Below the pieces are notes generated by a model. The model did not search any database, was not told where the DNA came from, and saw only the letters and a list, made by a program, of their open reading frames with translations. The translations under genes and the position numbers were made by a program. 48,356 nt of DNA from assembly GCF_024160875.1 (NCBI RefSeq), contig NZ_JAIULA010000022.1, positions 1 through 48,356 on the forward strand, read 5' to 3'. Shown one piece after another: positions 23,924 to 33,512 of the stretch (positions are counted from its first letter, which is position 1; every line of letters starts with the position of its first letter). This DNA comes from Ligilactobacillus ubinensis. Its GTDB lineage: Bacteria; Bacillota; Bacilli; Lactobacillales; Lactobacillaceae.

Positions 23924-24619
23924 CTAACTATTATCCATGCTATGTTTTAATTGCATCATTTGTTCAAATCTATTAGTAAAAATACCAGCAACATGTTTAG
24001 ATAATAAAAAACGAGCTGTTTTTTCATCATCAATTGTCCAAATACGTTGAACTATATTCTCATCTAGGTAGTGCTTAGGATGTAGTCCAGCTAATTTTTC
24101 TTCCGCAATAAAAGTAATTGGATCTTTCACTTTTGACTCTGTTAACCAACAGTATTGTTCAGCCGGTAAAATCTTCTGACAATTCTTTAATGTTTGTAAG
24201 TTAAATGACGAATATATTACTGGATTTAATAAGGCAAATTTGTTAACCATTGTTAAAACCGTTCTCTCGATATTTGGATACGCTATTTTATCTGTTTTGA
24301 ATTCTAAGTTAACAACCAAATCTCGTCCAACTAACAGCTCTAAAAGTTCTGTTAATTTTGGAATTTTTTCTCCATTGGCTAATCTAAAATTACTCAATTC
24401 TTCAAAACTCATTTGCTTGATTAAACCAGTTCCATTAGTTGTTCGATCAATTTTTTCATCGTGCATTATCACTGGAATGCCATCTTTTGTTAAATGAACA
24501 TCAAATTCAACTCCATCAATTCCATGTTCACAAGCATACTTAAAGCCAGCTAATGAATTTTCCGGAAATTTTGCTGGATAACCTCGATGACCAAAAATCA
24601 ATGTTTTTTCTTGTTCCAT
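23924..24619 (-). CDS. Cytosolic glycerophosphodiester phosphodiesterase
   Basis: This enzyme hydrolyses glycerophosphodiesters to glycerol-3-phosphate and an alcohol. The 231-residue TIM-barrel protein has the family signature in order: FGHRGYPAKFPENSLAGF near residue 9, GVEFDVHLTKDGIPVIMHD near 36, and VNLEFK near 106. The catalytic His/Arg, Glu/Asp and second His are all present. No signal peptide or membrane segment is seen. ATG 24619 behind GAGG is preferred to the in-frame TTG at 24631. It lies 55 bases after valS on the same strand and may be read through from it. Confidence 0.92.
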   Translation of the reverse strand: MEQEKTLIFGHRGYPAKFPENSLAGFKYACEHGIDGVEFDVHLTKDGIPVIMHDEKIDRTTNGTGLIKQMSFEELSNFRLANGEKIPKLTELLELLVGRDLVVNLEFKTDKIAYPNIERTVLTMVNKFALLNPVIYSSFNLQTLKNCQKILPAEQYCWLTESKVKDPITFIAEEKLAGLHPKHYLDENIVQRIWTIDDEKTARFLLSKHVAGIFTNRFEQMMQLKHSMDNS

Positions 24620-24674
24620 ATTGCGCCTCAATATTCAAAGTATTTATTATCCTAATAGCCTAAACAATTAAAAT

Positions 24675-27329
24675 TTAAATTTCCTTTTGCAAAGCCAATA
24701 TCCGCTTGTTTGTTGCATCTTTTTTAGCTTTATAATCTGCTAATTTTGTTTTCTCAGCTGCTACAACCTCGCTAGGTGCATTGGCTACAAAACGTTCATT
24801 AGATAATTTCTTTTCCGCTCTTGTCACTTCACCAACAAGCTTTTGTTCTTCTTTTTTCAAGCGATTAATTTCTTCTTTAAGATCAATCAAATCGCCTAAT
24901 GGAATATAGACTTCAGCACCAGTAATTACAGATGTCATTGCTAAAGCAGGAGCTTCAACATCAGCACTAATTCTTAATTCTTTTGGATGACAAAAACGTT
25001 CAAGATAGTCTTTATTAGACTCTAGCATTGATTTTACCTTTTCATCTTGTGTTTTAATCAAGATATCAATTGCACTAGACATTGGTGCATTAACCTCAGC
25101 TCGCGTATTCCGTACTGCCTTAATCAATTCGATAAGAATACTCATTTGTGTATCTGCATTTTCATCGATTAATTCGTCCTTAGCAACTGGATAATTGGCA
25201 GTAACAAGTGATGTTCCCTCATGCGGCATAGAAAGCCAAATTTCTTCAGTTACAAATGGCATAATTGGATGCAATAATCGTAATGTTTGATCTAAGACAT
25301 AGCACAGTATATTTTGTGTGTTTTTCTTTAAGCCTTCATTATCACCATAAAGATTATTCTTAGCCATCTCAATATACCAATCACATAAATCATTCCAAAT
25401 AAAGTTATACAATGCTCTATCTGCTTCACCAAATTCAAAACTATCAAAAAATTTAGTTACATCACAAACCGTGCTGTTTAATCTATTCAAAATCCATTTA
25501 TCAGCTAATTGCCAGTCTTCTTTGGGTGGCAAAACAGGCTTTGTATCGTCGGAAAGATTCATAATAACAAAACGACTTGCATTCCAAATCTTATTAATAA
25601 AGTTCCAAGATGCATCCATCTTTGTATATGAAAAACGAATATCTTGACCAGGTGTTGAACCATTTGTCAAGAACCACCGTAATGCATCAGTTCCATACTT
25701 ATCAATGACATCCATTGGATCAATTCCATTACCTAAAGACTTGCTCATCTTTCTACCTTGCTCATCTCGAATCAATCCATGAATCAAAACATGTTTAAAT
25801 GGACGTCGCTTCGTGAATTCAAGTGCTTGGAAAATCATCCGCGAAACCCAGAAAAAGATAATATCATAGCCTGTTACTAAGGTATCAGTTGGGAAGTAGC
25901 GCTTAAAATCAGGCGCCTCGGTATCAGGCCAACCCATTGTTGAAAATGGCCAAAGAGCACTTGAAAACCATGTATCTAAAACATCCTTATCTTGCTCCCA
26001 ATTTTCAATATCAGCTGGAGCCTCTTCACCAACATATATTTCACCTGATTTTTTATTATACCAAGCAGGAATTTGATGTCCCCACCATAATTGCCGTGAA
26101 ATAACCCAGTCATGAATGTTTTCCATCCATTGTGTAAAGGTATTTTCAAAGCGTGATGGCACAAAATCTACTCTATCAGCATTTTTTTGATTAGCTAAAG
26201 CTGCTTGCGCCAATGGTTTCATCTTAACAAACCACTGGGTTGACAAACGTGCTTCTACTTGAACACCTGTTCTTTCAGAGTGACCAACGCTATGAACTAT
26301 TGGATCAATTTTTAGCATATATCCTTGGTCTTCAAGATCTTTAACAATTGCTTTACGAGCGTCAAAACGATCCATTCCCTCGTATTTACCTGCATTAGCA
26401 TTCATGGTGGCATCTTCATTCATCGTATTAATACGTTCTAAATTATGACGATTACCTACCTCAAAGTCATTAGGATCATGTGCTGGTGTAATCTTAACCA
26501 TCCCAGTTCCAAATTCAGGATCTACATATTGGTCAGCAATTATCTTGATATGACGTCCCTGCAATGGTAAGACTAAAGTTTTACCAACAATATCTTTATA
26601 ACGTTCATCATCAGGATGAGCAGCAACGGCTACGTCGCCCATCATAGTTTCAGGACGTGTCGTTGCTATTTCAATATAATTTTTGCCGTTAAATGTCGTG
26701 TCATCTAAAAATGGATATTTAACATGATAAAATGCACCTTTATCATCTTCGTGAATAACTTCGATATCTGATAATGCTGTTCTAGCTTTTGGATCCCAGT
26801 TAATTATATATTCTCCACGATAAATTAATCCTTTTTTATATAAAGAAACAAATACTTTTCGAACAGCTTTAGATAAACCTTCATCTAAGGTAAATCGTTC
26901 ACGATCATAATCAAGTGATAATCCTAGTTTAGCCCATTGATTATGAATAATATCGGCATATTCACCTTTCCATTCCCAAACCTTATCGACGAATTTTTCG
27001 CGTCCCAAATCATAACGTGAAATTCCATCTTCAGCTAAACGAGCCTCTACTTTTGCTTGGGTAGCAATACCTGCGTGATCCATTCCAGGCAACCATAGTG
27101 TATCAAATCCTTGCATTCTCTTTTGTCGAATAATTAAATCTTGTAATGTTGTGTCCCATGCATGTCCAAGATGGAGTTTGCCTGTGACATTTGGCGGTGG
27201 AATTACAATTGAATAAGGTTTTGCTTTCTTATCACCACTTGGTTTAAATAAACCTGCATCAACCCATTTTTGATATCTGCCTGGTTCAACTTTACTTGGA
27301 TCATATTTTGTTGGTATTTCTTTTGCCAT
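24675..27329 (-). CDS. valS: Valyl-tRNA synthetase
   Basis: ValRS charges tRNA-Val and edits Thr-tRNA-Val. The 884 residues show the class I signatures [12 protein letters not shown] (HIGH, about 45-56) and [11 protein letters not shown] (about 525). The CP1 editing domain lies between them ([17 protein letters not shown]), the anticodon domain follows, and the C-terminus is a coiled coil. Two ATGs compete: 27329 is 8 bases from AAAGGAAG, whereas 27335 is only 2 bases away, so 27329 is preferred. Expression is controlled by the T-box leader directly upstream. Confidence 0.97.
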   Translation of the reverse strand: MAKEIPTKYDPSKVEPGRYQKWVDAGLFKPSGDKKAKPYSIVIPPPNVTGKLHLGHAWDTTLQDLIIRQKRMQGFDTLWLPGMDHAGIATQAKVEARLAEDGISRYDLGREKFVDKVWEWKGEYADIIHNQWAKLGLSLDYDRERFTLDEGLSKAVRKVFVSLYKKGLIYRGEYIINWDPKARTALSDIEVIHEDDKGAFYHVKYPFLDDTTFNGKNYIEIATTRPETMMGDVAVAAHPDDERYKDIVGKTLVLPLQGRHIKIIADQYVDPEFGTGMVKITPAHDPNDFEVGNRHNLERINTMNEDATMNANAGKYEGMDRFDARKAIVKDLEDQGYMLKIDPIVHSVGHSERTGVQVEARLSTQWFVKMKPLAQAALANQKNADRVDFVPSRFENTFTQWMENIHDWVISRQLWWGHQIPAWYNKKSGEIYVGEEAPADIENWEQDKDVLDTWFSSALWPFSTMGWPDTEAPDFKRYFPTDTLVTGYDIIFFWVSRMIFQALEFTKRRPFKHVLIHGLIRDEQGRKMSKSLGNGIDPMDVIDKYGTDALRWFLTNGSTPGQDIRFSYTKMDASWNFINKIWNASRFVIMNLSDDTKPVLPPKEDWQLADKWILNRLNSTVCDVTKFFDSFEFGEADRALYNFIWNDLCDWYIEMAKNNLYGDNEGLKKNTQNILCYVLDQTLRLLHPIMPFVTEEIWLSMPHEGTSLVTANYPVAKDELIDENADTQMSILIELIKAVRNTRAEVNAPMSSAIDILIKTQDEKVKSMLESNKDYLERFCHPKELRISADVEAPALAMTSVITGAEVYIPLGDLIDLKEEINRLKKEEQKLVGEVTRAEKKLSNERFVANAPSEVVAAEKTKLADYKAKKDATNKRILALQKEI

Positions 27330-27335
27330 ATTCAT

Positions 27336-27594
27336 CTTCCTTTCTTACTTTAAACAAGCATAAAAAAACACCATCATCCATAAATAGGACGACAGTGCCG
27401 TGGTACCACCTAAATTGGGTTATTAAACCCCACTTGTTTTCTTGTTAACGAATTTTTGCATCCGGTCATTTCTACTTTTTAAATCAAAATGACAGCTCCC
27501 AAGCTACAAGAAAAACATATGGTCAAATTCTCTCAGCTGCTGAATTATTCTCTGTAACACATAATTTGTTTTTCCACTCTTGTTCATTGCTTAT
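27336..27594 (-). promoter_or_regulatory. T-box riboswitch leader of valS
   Basis: The minus-strand leader contains the T-box core GGTGGTACCACG (about 27399-27410). An intrinsic terminator follows: CACTGTCGTCC/GGATGATGGTG, 27369-27397, then seven Us at 27362-27368. The long structured 5' part forms stem I and further hairpins; one is GTCATTT/AAATGAC. Uncharged tRNA-Val is expected to pair with the T-box and block the terminator. The specifier codon could not be fixed by eye; valine is assigned from the gene. Confidence 0.9.
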
Positions 27595-27600
27595 ACGTGT

Positions 27601-27629
27601 ATTTTAGCGTTGAAATTAAATAACGTCAA
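27601..27629 (-). promoter_or_regulatory. Promoter of the valS leader
   Basis: On the minus strand TTGACG (27624-27629), a 17-base spacer and TAAAAT (27601-27606). It lies just past the end of thiI. Confidence 0.75.
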
Positions 27630-27634
27630 GACAA

Positions 27635-28852
27635 TTATAATAATTGTGCAAATGATTCTTCTTGTTCATTCATAAATTCATCGCCAATTTTAATTTCAGT
27701 AATTTTAACACCATCTAAAGACCGTTGCATAAGTCCATTTACATCTAACCGTTTTTCATATTCACGGGCTCTGTCAATACGCGGCTTTGTTTTTGGTGCT
27801 GGTGGTGCAAAAATAGTACAGCAGTCCTCAAATGGCATTATTGATAGGTCAAACGTATCAATCTCCTGTGCAATTTTAATAATTTCATTTTTGTCCATTG
27901 AAACAACCGGACGGATAACTGGCATTGTTGTTACATCATTAATTGCAGCCATACTTTCTAATGTTTGCGAAGCAACCTGACCTAATGCTTCACCATTAAA
28001 AATTGCAAGTCCTTTACGTTTCTGGGCTAATGCTTCTGTTAAACGTAACATAAAACGCCTTTGTACAGTCATTAAATAACCGGAGGGCACATCATGTTTA
28101 ACTGTTTCTTGAATTTCTGTAAACGGAACTTCAATGAATCGGATACTGCCAACATATGGTGTTAATTTGGCGGTTAACTCTTTAGCTTTATTCAAGGCTT
28201 GTTCACTTGTATATGGTGGACTAAAGAAATGCACCATCTCAATGTCCACACCGCGTTTCATTGCTAAATATCCAGCAACCGGTGAATCTATGCCACCAGA
28301 AAGCATTAACATTCCTTTGCCAGCTGTGCCAACTGGAAGACCACCAGCTCCATTTATGGTTTCGTATGACAAGAAAATTCCATTTAAACGGACTTCTACT
28401 CGTAAAATAAAATCAGGATTCTTCATCTTAACTTTAATTCCGGGAATATTATCTAATATATATCCGCCAATCATATCATTCAGTTCATTAGTATCATAAA
28501 TAAATTGGTGATCTGATCTGCGTGTATTAACTTTAAAGGTAACGCCTGCGTGAAATTTTTCTTGTAGCATTTCAACAGCAACTTTTTCCACTTCTTTTAC
28601 ATCGCGTTCAACTTTAATTGAAGGTGAAAAATTTTGAATTCCGAAAACTTGACCTAAACGTTGCATTACTTTTCTGGAATCTTCACCATTTAGTTGAATA
28701 TGCATCCTATCTCGATGTGCTTTAGTTACTAATTCAGGAAAATCATGTAAACTTTGCCGTACATTAGTTGCAAGTCTATCAATAAAGCTACGTTTATTTT
28801 TTCCTTTTGTAGAAAGTTCGCCATAACGAACCATTATTTCAGTATATTTCAT
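27635..28852 (-). CDS. thiI: ThiI, tRNA 4-thiouridine synthetase
   Basis: ThiI adenylates U8 of tRNA and transfers sulfur to give 4-thiouridine; it can also supply sulfur for thiamine. The 405 residues hold a ferredoxin-like/THUMP N-terminal region (about 55-165) and a PP-loop ATPase domain with [10 protein letters not shown] at 185-194. A CC pair follows ([11 protein letters not shown], near 340). The C-terminal rhodanese domain of enteric ThiI is absent, as is usual in Firmicutes. Sulfur therefore probably comes straight from the cysteine desulfurase encoded 18 bases upstream in the same operon. ATG 28852 follows AAAGGAT. Confidence 0.95.
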   Translation of the reverse strand: MKYTEIMVRYGELSTKGKNKRSFIDRLATNVRQSLHDFPELVTKAHRDRMHIQLNGEDSRKVMQRLGQVFGIQNFSPSIKVERDVKEVEKVAVEMLQEKFHAGVTFKVNTRRSDHQFIYDTNELNDMIGGYILDNIPGIKVKMKNPDFILRVEVRLNGIFLSYETINGAGGLPVGTAGKGMLMLSGGIDSPVAGYLAMKRGVDIEMVHFFSPPYTSEQALNKAKELTAKLTPYVGSIRFIEVPFTEIQETVKHDVPSGYLMTVQRRFMLRLTEALAQKRKGLAIFNGEALGQVASQTLESMAAINDVTTMPVIRPVVSMDKNEIIKIAQEIDTFDLSIMPFEDCCTIFAPPAPKTKPRIDRAREYEKRLDVNGLMQRSLDGVKITEIKIGDEFMNEQEESFAQLL

Positions 28853-28870
28853 TGAACAATCCTTTCATTC

Positions 28871-30019
28871 CTATGAATTAATTTTTTCAAACTGCTTATA
28901 TAAAATATCAAAAACTCGATTAAATTCAGTTGCTTCTGCCAATGTATTATGTTCATCTAAACTAACACGAATTGCTGAAGTAGCAATCTTTTCAGGTATC
29001 TTCATTGCACTTAGCGTCCCTGAAACTGTTCCTTTTTTTGAAGAACATGCACTAGTCGTTGAAATATATATATCATATTTCTCAAAGGCATGTACAATAG
29101 TTTCGCCCCGTACACCATCAATTGTAAAACATAGAATATGTGGTGCAAAATTATCATTTAATTGTGAAAACATTGTCACTTTAGAAAAGCTTGTCACATG
29201 TTGATAAATTGCTTGTCTAACAGCTTGCTGCTTAGCTACTTTTTCACCTTCATTGGTTAATAACAAGCGTAATGCCTTACTCATAGCTGCAATAGCAGGT
29301 AAGTTTTCGGTCCCACTTCGCTGGTTTGTTTCTTGTCCGCCACCAGCTATAAGAGGTGCTAATTTTCGTCCTTGACGTTTATAAATAAACCCTGTTCCGC
29401 GTGGGGCATGAAACTTATGTCCTGAAAAAGTAATAAAATCAACACGTGAATTCATTATTAATTCTTGAATACCTTTTCCAATACCTTGTACGGCATCAAC
29501 ATGAAAATGAATCTTAGGTCTTTCCTGTAATAATTCTGCAATTTCATTTAGCGGTTGAATTGCCCCTACTTCATTATTAACTGCCATCACCGAAACTAAT
29601 ATTGTATCCTTGCGTAAAGCATCCTTAACATCCTGAACGCTTACTTGCCCATTCTTATCAACTGGTAAGTATGTTACTTCAAAACCAAGTTTTTCTAATT
29701 GTGCCATTGTATTTAAAACCGCTGGATGTTCAATACTTGTCGTTATCAGATGTTTTCCAAACTGCTGTTTTTCAAATGCAGTTCCTTTAATCACCATATT
29801 ATCGCCTTCACTACCGCAACTTGTAAAAACAATTTCATTTGGCTGACAGTTGAGCAATGTCGCAATTTGTTTACGTGATTGTTCCAACAAGTTATAAGCA
29901 CTCTCTCCCATTTTATGCAAAGAGGAGGGATTTCCCCATACTTGTTGACTTACTTTTGTGTATGTTTCTAATACTTCTGGCGCTATCTTAGTAGTTGCAC
30001 TATTATCAAAATAAATCAT
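28871..30019 (-). CDS. Cysteine desulfurase (NifS/IscS-type)
   Basis: This PLP enzyme converts cysteine to alanine and passes persulfide sulfur on. The 382 residues show the class V aminotransferase fold: FDNSATTK at the start, SCGSEGDN near 68, HVDAVQG near 174, and the PLP lysine in SGHKFHAP near 202. The mobile-loop cysteine is in STTSACSSKKG (Cys about 325). ATG 30019 is preferred (AAGGG 5 bases upstream) over GTG 30025, which lies on the ribosome site. The pairing with thiI marks it as the dedicated tRNA-thiolation donor rather than the Fe-S (SUF) enzyme. Confidence 0.93.
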   Translation of the reverse strand: MIYFDNSATTKIAPEVLETYTKVSQQVWGNPSSLHKMGESAYNLLEQSRKQIATLLNCQPNEIVFTSCGSEGDNMVIKGTAFEKQQFGKHLITTSIEHPAVLNTMAQLEKLGFEVTYLPVDKNGQVSVQDVKDALRKDTILVSVMAVNNEVGAIQPLNEIAELLQERPKIHFHVDAVQGIGKGIQELIMNSRVDFITFSGHKFHAPRGTGFIYKRQGRKLAPLIAGGGQETNQRSGTENLPAIAAMSKALRLLLTNEGEKVAKQQAVRQAIYQHVTSFSKVTMFSQLNDNFAPHILCFTIDGVRGETIVHAFEKYDIYISTTSACSSKKGTVSGTLSAMKIPEKIATSAIRVSLDEHNTLAEATEFNRVFDILYKQFEKINS

Positions 30020-30121
30020 GTTCACCCTTCTTAATCCTTACTTATAGTTAACAAATATTTTACTAGAAAATTTTAAAAAAACAAGCAACTATCTCACTAT
30101 TCTGAACTTTGTCTGGCCTAA

Positions 30122-30163
30122 CAATAAAACAAGAAGGTCAGATGCTTACACCCTTTCCTTCTT
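30122..30163 (-). terminator. Possible terminator after ezrA
   Basis: On the minus strand AAGAAGG and CCTTCTT (30157-30163 with 30131-30137) pair with a 19-base loop, followed by GTTTTATTG. The stem is short and the loop large. Confidence 0.35.
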
Positions 30164-30213
30164 ACCAAGTTATGCTTTTACCGCTATATTAAATTTTTAG
30201 ATTTAACTCTTTA

Positions 30214-31911
30214 TTATCTCTTCTGTGCTTTGTATCGATCTGCTATTCTTTGGTATGCCCCAGGTTCAACTGTATCAACAGCCTGTGCAATTGCATCGAG
30301 TGCGCCTACATAATCATAATCATGTTCAAACAACTGCTTTGCATCCTGATATGCTTGTAATACCTCAGGATACCGATTTCGATAACGATTTGAATATTGC
30401 AACATTTCTTCCGTCAACCTTGAACTATCAATTATTTCAGTTGTTCTTTCTTCTAATGAATCTAAATCAGACTGAATATCAATCATATTTTTGGTAATTT
30501 CATCTATATCTATTTTTACATGGTTTAAATCTGCATATAATGCATCAATTTCATCACTTACACGGTAGTAATAATCTAGGTATTCTTTGCTTAACCCAGG
30601 TAAGTTTAATTTTTCAATTTCACGTCGATATTGCAAAATATCAACTCCAAATTGATTCACAGCTGTCCATGCCTGCTTTTCTTCTTTCCAAAGTCCTGAA
30701 ACACTGTCATTTATCCGCTTTTGTTCTTTTTCGATCTCAGTTAACTCATTCAATGCATTTTGAATCTTTTCCCAAATTTGCGAATATATAGCACCTTCTT
30801 CGCTAACATGTGCAGTGTAATCCGTATACTCTTTTCTTAGCTTTTTTAAATTTGCTGCTAAAGCTAACGTATCATCATTTTCATTATGATTTAAAACATA
30901 GTTTTGTTCTAAGCGATCTAATTCCAAAACTAATTCATGTTGCTGCTTTTCTGCATGCTTAAGAAAATCATTCCAATAGTCAACTTTTTTTTCAACTCGG
31001 TTTCGTGCTGTGTATTCACTCTCAAATAATGTATATACTTCATCAATGGCTACTACTATCTCAGAATCCACACTCTTAGCACTCGGTAAATCAAGTATTT
31101 TTATATTTTCTAAGTTGGTATCACATAAAGCGTCAATATTAGCAAGTAAATCGTGAACATTCTTCGTAAATTTATATTTTTGACTCTCTAAACGTTCTAA
31201 AGCATCTTCTAATTCTTCAATCTGCTTTGGAAAAACATTATGTAAGTTTTTATATAAAGGCGGTATATCCTGAAGCGCCACTTGTATTGTTTTAACATTT
31301 TTCTTCAAAGAAATAAGTATTTTGGCCGCTTTTACATAATCGCCACTCTCTGCAATATTATTGTATTCTTTAAAACTCTTTTCTAAATCCGCAAAATCAT
31401 TTTCCAAACGATCAATTGCCGGTCCATACGAAAAATTCTTAGCTAACAATTTTTTTCGGATATCTTGGTATTCATTACGTAAATTATTTACATTTTTCTG
31501 ATGTTCTCTAGTTCTTAAACGAATTGCCTTAATTCCGGCATTAATATCGTCAGCTTTTTTTAATACTAATTCAGCATCTAATTCTAGATTTTTTAAGTCT
31601 TGGTGGACAGCAAAAAAATTAAATCTCTGATTAGCTTCTTTAATTTCTTTAGTTTGTTCTACTAATGTAGGTAGGTTTTTATTGACTAAAAAGCGATATT
31701 CTTTATCAATTTTGTCAAAATCCGTTAAACTTTCACCTGTTAAATTCAACTTGCTAATTGCAGCTAATTCAGCTTCTTGTGAATTATTCTCCAATTCTGC
31801 AGTCAATTCTTCTATGGTGTTAATACGTGAGTTATTTGCGCGTTGAAGATAGACCACACCCAAATAAAACACAATCGCAACAATAACGATTCCAACCAAA
31901 ACTGCTACCAT
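30214..31911 (-). CDS. ezrA: EzrA septation ring regulator
   Basis: EzrA is a membrane-anchored spectrin-like protein that restrains FtsZ ring formation and links it to peptidoglycan synthesis. The 565 residues start with a single N-terminal span (about 2-22, VAVLVGIVIVAIVFYLGVVY). The rest is entirely cytoplasmic alpha-helical repeats (coiled-coil-like, rich in Glu, Lys and Leu). Length and layout match the family. ATG 31911 follows GGATGGGA. It diverges from the GAF-domain reductase and stands upstream of the cysteine desulfurase/thiI pair on the same strand. Confidence 0.93.
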   Translation of the reverse strand: MVAVLVGIVIVAIVFYLGVVYLQRANNSRINTIEELTAELENNSQEAELAAISKLNLTGESLTDFDKIDKEYRFLVNKNLPTLVEQTKEIKEANQRFNFFAVHQDLKNLELDAELVLKKADDINAGIKAIRLRTREHQKNVNNLRNEYQDIRKKLLAKNFSYGPAIDRLENDFADLEKSFKEYNNIAESGDYVKAAKILISLKKNVKTIQVALQDIPPLYKNLHNVFPKQIEELEDALERLESQKYKFTKNVHDLLANIDALCDTNLENIKILDLPSAKSVDSEIVVAIDEVYTLFESEYTARNRVEKKVDYWNDFLKHAEKQQHELVLELDRLEQNYVLNHNENDDTLALAANLKKLRKEYTDYTAHVSEEGAIYSQIWEKIQNALNELTEIEKEQKRINDSVSGLWKEEKQAWTAVNQFGVDILQYRREIEKLNLPGLSKEYLDYYYRVSDEIDALYADLNHVKIDIDEITKNMIDIQSDLDSLEERTTEIIDSSRLTEEMLQYSNRYRNRYPEVLQAYQDAKQLFEHDYDYVGALDAIAQAVDTVEPGAYQRIADRYKAQKR

Positions 31912-32073
31912 TTAAATCCCATCCTTTATCCCAAATCGAAAATAAAATCAATTTGACCTCATTTGCATACACTTAAATAATTGCATAATTACTCAATCAA
32001 GCATAAAATATATCTATTCTTGATTATACCATTATATTGTATATTAAAAAAGAATTAATCCGGAGGAACTCAT

Positions 32074-32547
32074 ATGGAACTATCACTTGTCGCTCAACAA
32101 TTAGACGCACTATTGGAAAACGAAACAAATGTAATTGCTAATTTAGCAAATGCAGCAGCACTATTAAACTCTACATTAGCTGATATTAATTGGGTTGGGT
32201 TTTATTTATACACTGAAAAAACTGATTCTTTAATTCTTGGGCCTTTTCAAGGTAATGTTGCCTGTATGCATATTGCTAATGGATCTGGTGTATGTGGAAC
32301 AGCACTTAAAACTCAAAATATTCAACGGATTGCTAATGTTCATGAATTTGCTGGTCATATTGCGTGTGACTCAGCAAGTAATTCAGAATTAGTCGTTCCG
32401 CTAACACTTTCTTCTGGAAAAAAGCTAGGTGTACTCGATATAGATTCACCCATACTTAATCGCTTTAAAGCTTCAGATGAAGCCTTAATTAAAGAATTTG
32501 TACAAGTTTTACTGCAACATCTACCCTCAACTATAAATTTACCTTGA
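32074..32547 (+). CDS. msrC: Free methionine-R-sulfoxide reductase (GAF domain)
   Basis: This enzyme reduces free Met-(R)-sulfoxide. The 157-residue single GAF domain keeps the three catalytic cysteines, C64, C74 and C98 (NVACMHI, GSGVCGTA, HIACDSASNSELVVPL). Their spacing of 10 and 24 residues is the same as in the E. coli enzyme. Trp 40 in INWVGFYL is also typical. ATG 32074 follows CGGAGGAAC. It is a short oxidative-stress gene; the rpsD promoter starts at its stop codon. Confidence 0.93.
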   Translation: MELSLVAQQLDALLENETNVIANLANAAALLNSTLADINWVGFYLYTEKTDSLILGPFQGNVACMHIANGSGVCGTALKTQNIQRIANVHEFAGHIACDSASNSELVVPLTLSSGKKLGVLDIDSPILNRFKASDEALIKEFVQVLLQHLPSTINLP

Positions 32548-32572
32548 CAATTACATGTAAAACTGCTATGCT
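32544..32572 (+). promoter_or_regulatory. rpsD promoter
   Basis: TTGACA (32544-32549), a 17-base spacer and TATGCT (32567-32572). The -35 overlaps the msrC stop codon. The predicted start is near 32579. Confidence 0.8.
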
Positions 32573-32578
32573 TGCGTT

Positions 32579-32744
32579 TGTGTAAAATAACGCAGCAGTG
32601 AGTGGTAAGCTCGTCAACATTTTATTGCCATAAGGTCCGATAAGTACCCCTTCGGCTGCAAGGGTGAACACGCAAAATAAAATGCACGAATACTAAACTC
32701 ATACAGCTTATTTTACTCCAACAAAAATATTGGAGGAATTTTTA
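32579..32744 (+). promoter_or_regulatory. rpsD leader RNA, probable S4 autoregulatory site
   Basis: The leader is about 165 bases and highly structured. A 9-bp stem CATTTTATT/AATAAAATG encloses a multi-branch region with the hairpin ACCCCTT/AAGGGT. In Firmicutes, S4 represses its own mRNA through such a leader, which mimics its 16S rRNA site. The assignment rests on position and structure; the exact pseudoknot was not modelled. Confidence 0.6.
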
Positions 32745-33353
32745 ATGTCACGTTATACAGGTCCTAGTTGGAAAATTTCACGTCGTTTAGGCGTTTCTCT
32801 TTCTGGCACAGGTAAAGAATTAGCTCGTCGTCCATACGCACCAGGTCAACATGGTCAAAATAATCGTCGTAAATTATCAGAATATGGTATGCAATTACGC
32901 GAGAAACAAAAGCTACGTATGACTTATGGTGTTTCAGAACGTCAATTTGCTAACTTATTCAAAAAAGCTGGTAAAGTTCGCGAAGGTAAGCATGGTGATA
33001 ACTTCATGATTCTCTTGGAACGTCGTCTTGACAATGTTGTTTACCGTTTAGGTTTAGCAACTACTCGTCGTCAAGCTCGTCAATTAGTTAACCATGGTCA
33101 TATTACAATTGATGGCAAACGTGTTGATATTCCATCATATGAAGTAAAACCAGGTGAAGTTATTTCATTACGTGAACGTTCTAAGAATTTAACAATCGTT
33201 AAAGAAGCTTTAGAATCAGTTGTTGGTCGCGCTCCATTTGTTTCATTTGATGAAAACAAAATGGAAGGTTCTCTTGTTCGTTTACCAGAACGTGATGAAT
33301 TAGATGCAAACATTGATGAAGCTCTTGTTGTTGAATACTATAACAAACTTTAA
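32745..33353 (+). CDS. rpsD: 30S ribosomal protein S4
   Basis: S4 starts 30S assembly at the 5' domain of 16S rRNA. The 202-residue sequence is typical: [16 protein letters not shown] start, [22 protein letters not shown] near 38, and the S4 RNA-binding domain [23 protein letters not shown] (about 92-114, in two parts). ATG 32745 follows TGGAGGAAT. It is the short, zinc-free (Cys-less) form, with no CxxC ribbon. It is monocistronic with its own leader and terminator. Confidence 0.98.
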   Translation: MSRYTGPSWKISRRLGVSLSGTGKELARRPYAPGQHGQNNRRKLSEYGMQLREKQKLRMTYGVSERQFANLFKKAGKVREGKHGDNFMILLERRLDNVVYRLGLATTRRQARQLVNHGHITIDGKRVDIPSYEVKPGEVISLRERSKNLTIVKEALESVVGRAPFVSFDENKMEGSLVRLPERDELDANIDEALVVEYYNKL

Positions 33354-33372
33354 TAATCTGCATTAAAGTCCC

Positions 33373-33406
33373 AGCATCGAAGCTATTATGTTTCGATGCT
33401 TTTTTA
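33373..33406 (+). terminator. rpsD terminator
   Basis: AGCATCGAA/TTCGATGCT (33373-33381 with 33392-33400), a 9-bp stem, followed by TTTTTATTTT. A further nested inverted repeat TTACTTAAAA/TTTTAAGTAA at 33445-33482 precedes the end of the minus-strand gene but lacks a T-run. Confidence 0.85.
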
Positions 33407-33512
33407 TTTTCCAAAATAAAAAATCCGATAGCTATCAAACAATATTACTTAAAATCATACTTCTAAGTCTTGTTTTAAGTAACCTGTTCTCTTAATCAGA
33501 TTTTTTAGAAAA

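Noticed and set aside
33199-33438. Minus-strand frame across the end of rpsD
   Set aside because: It is antisense to a highly conserved ribosomal gene and its terminator.
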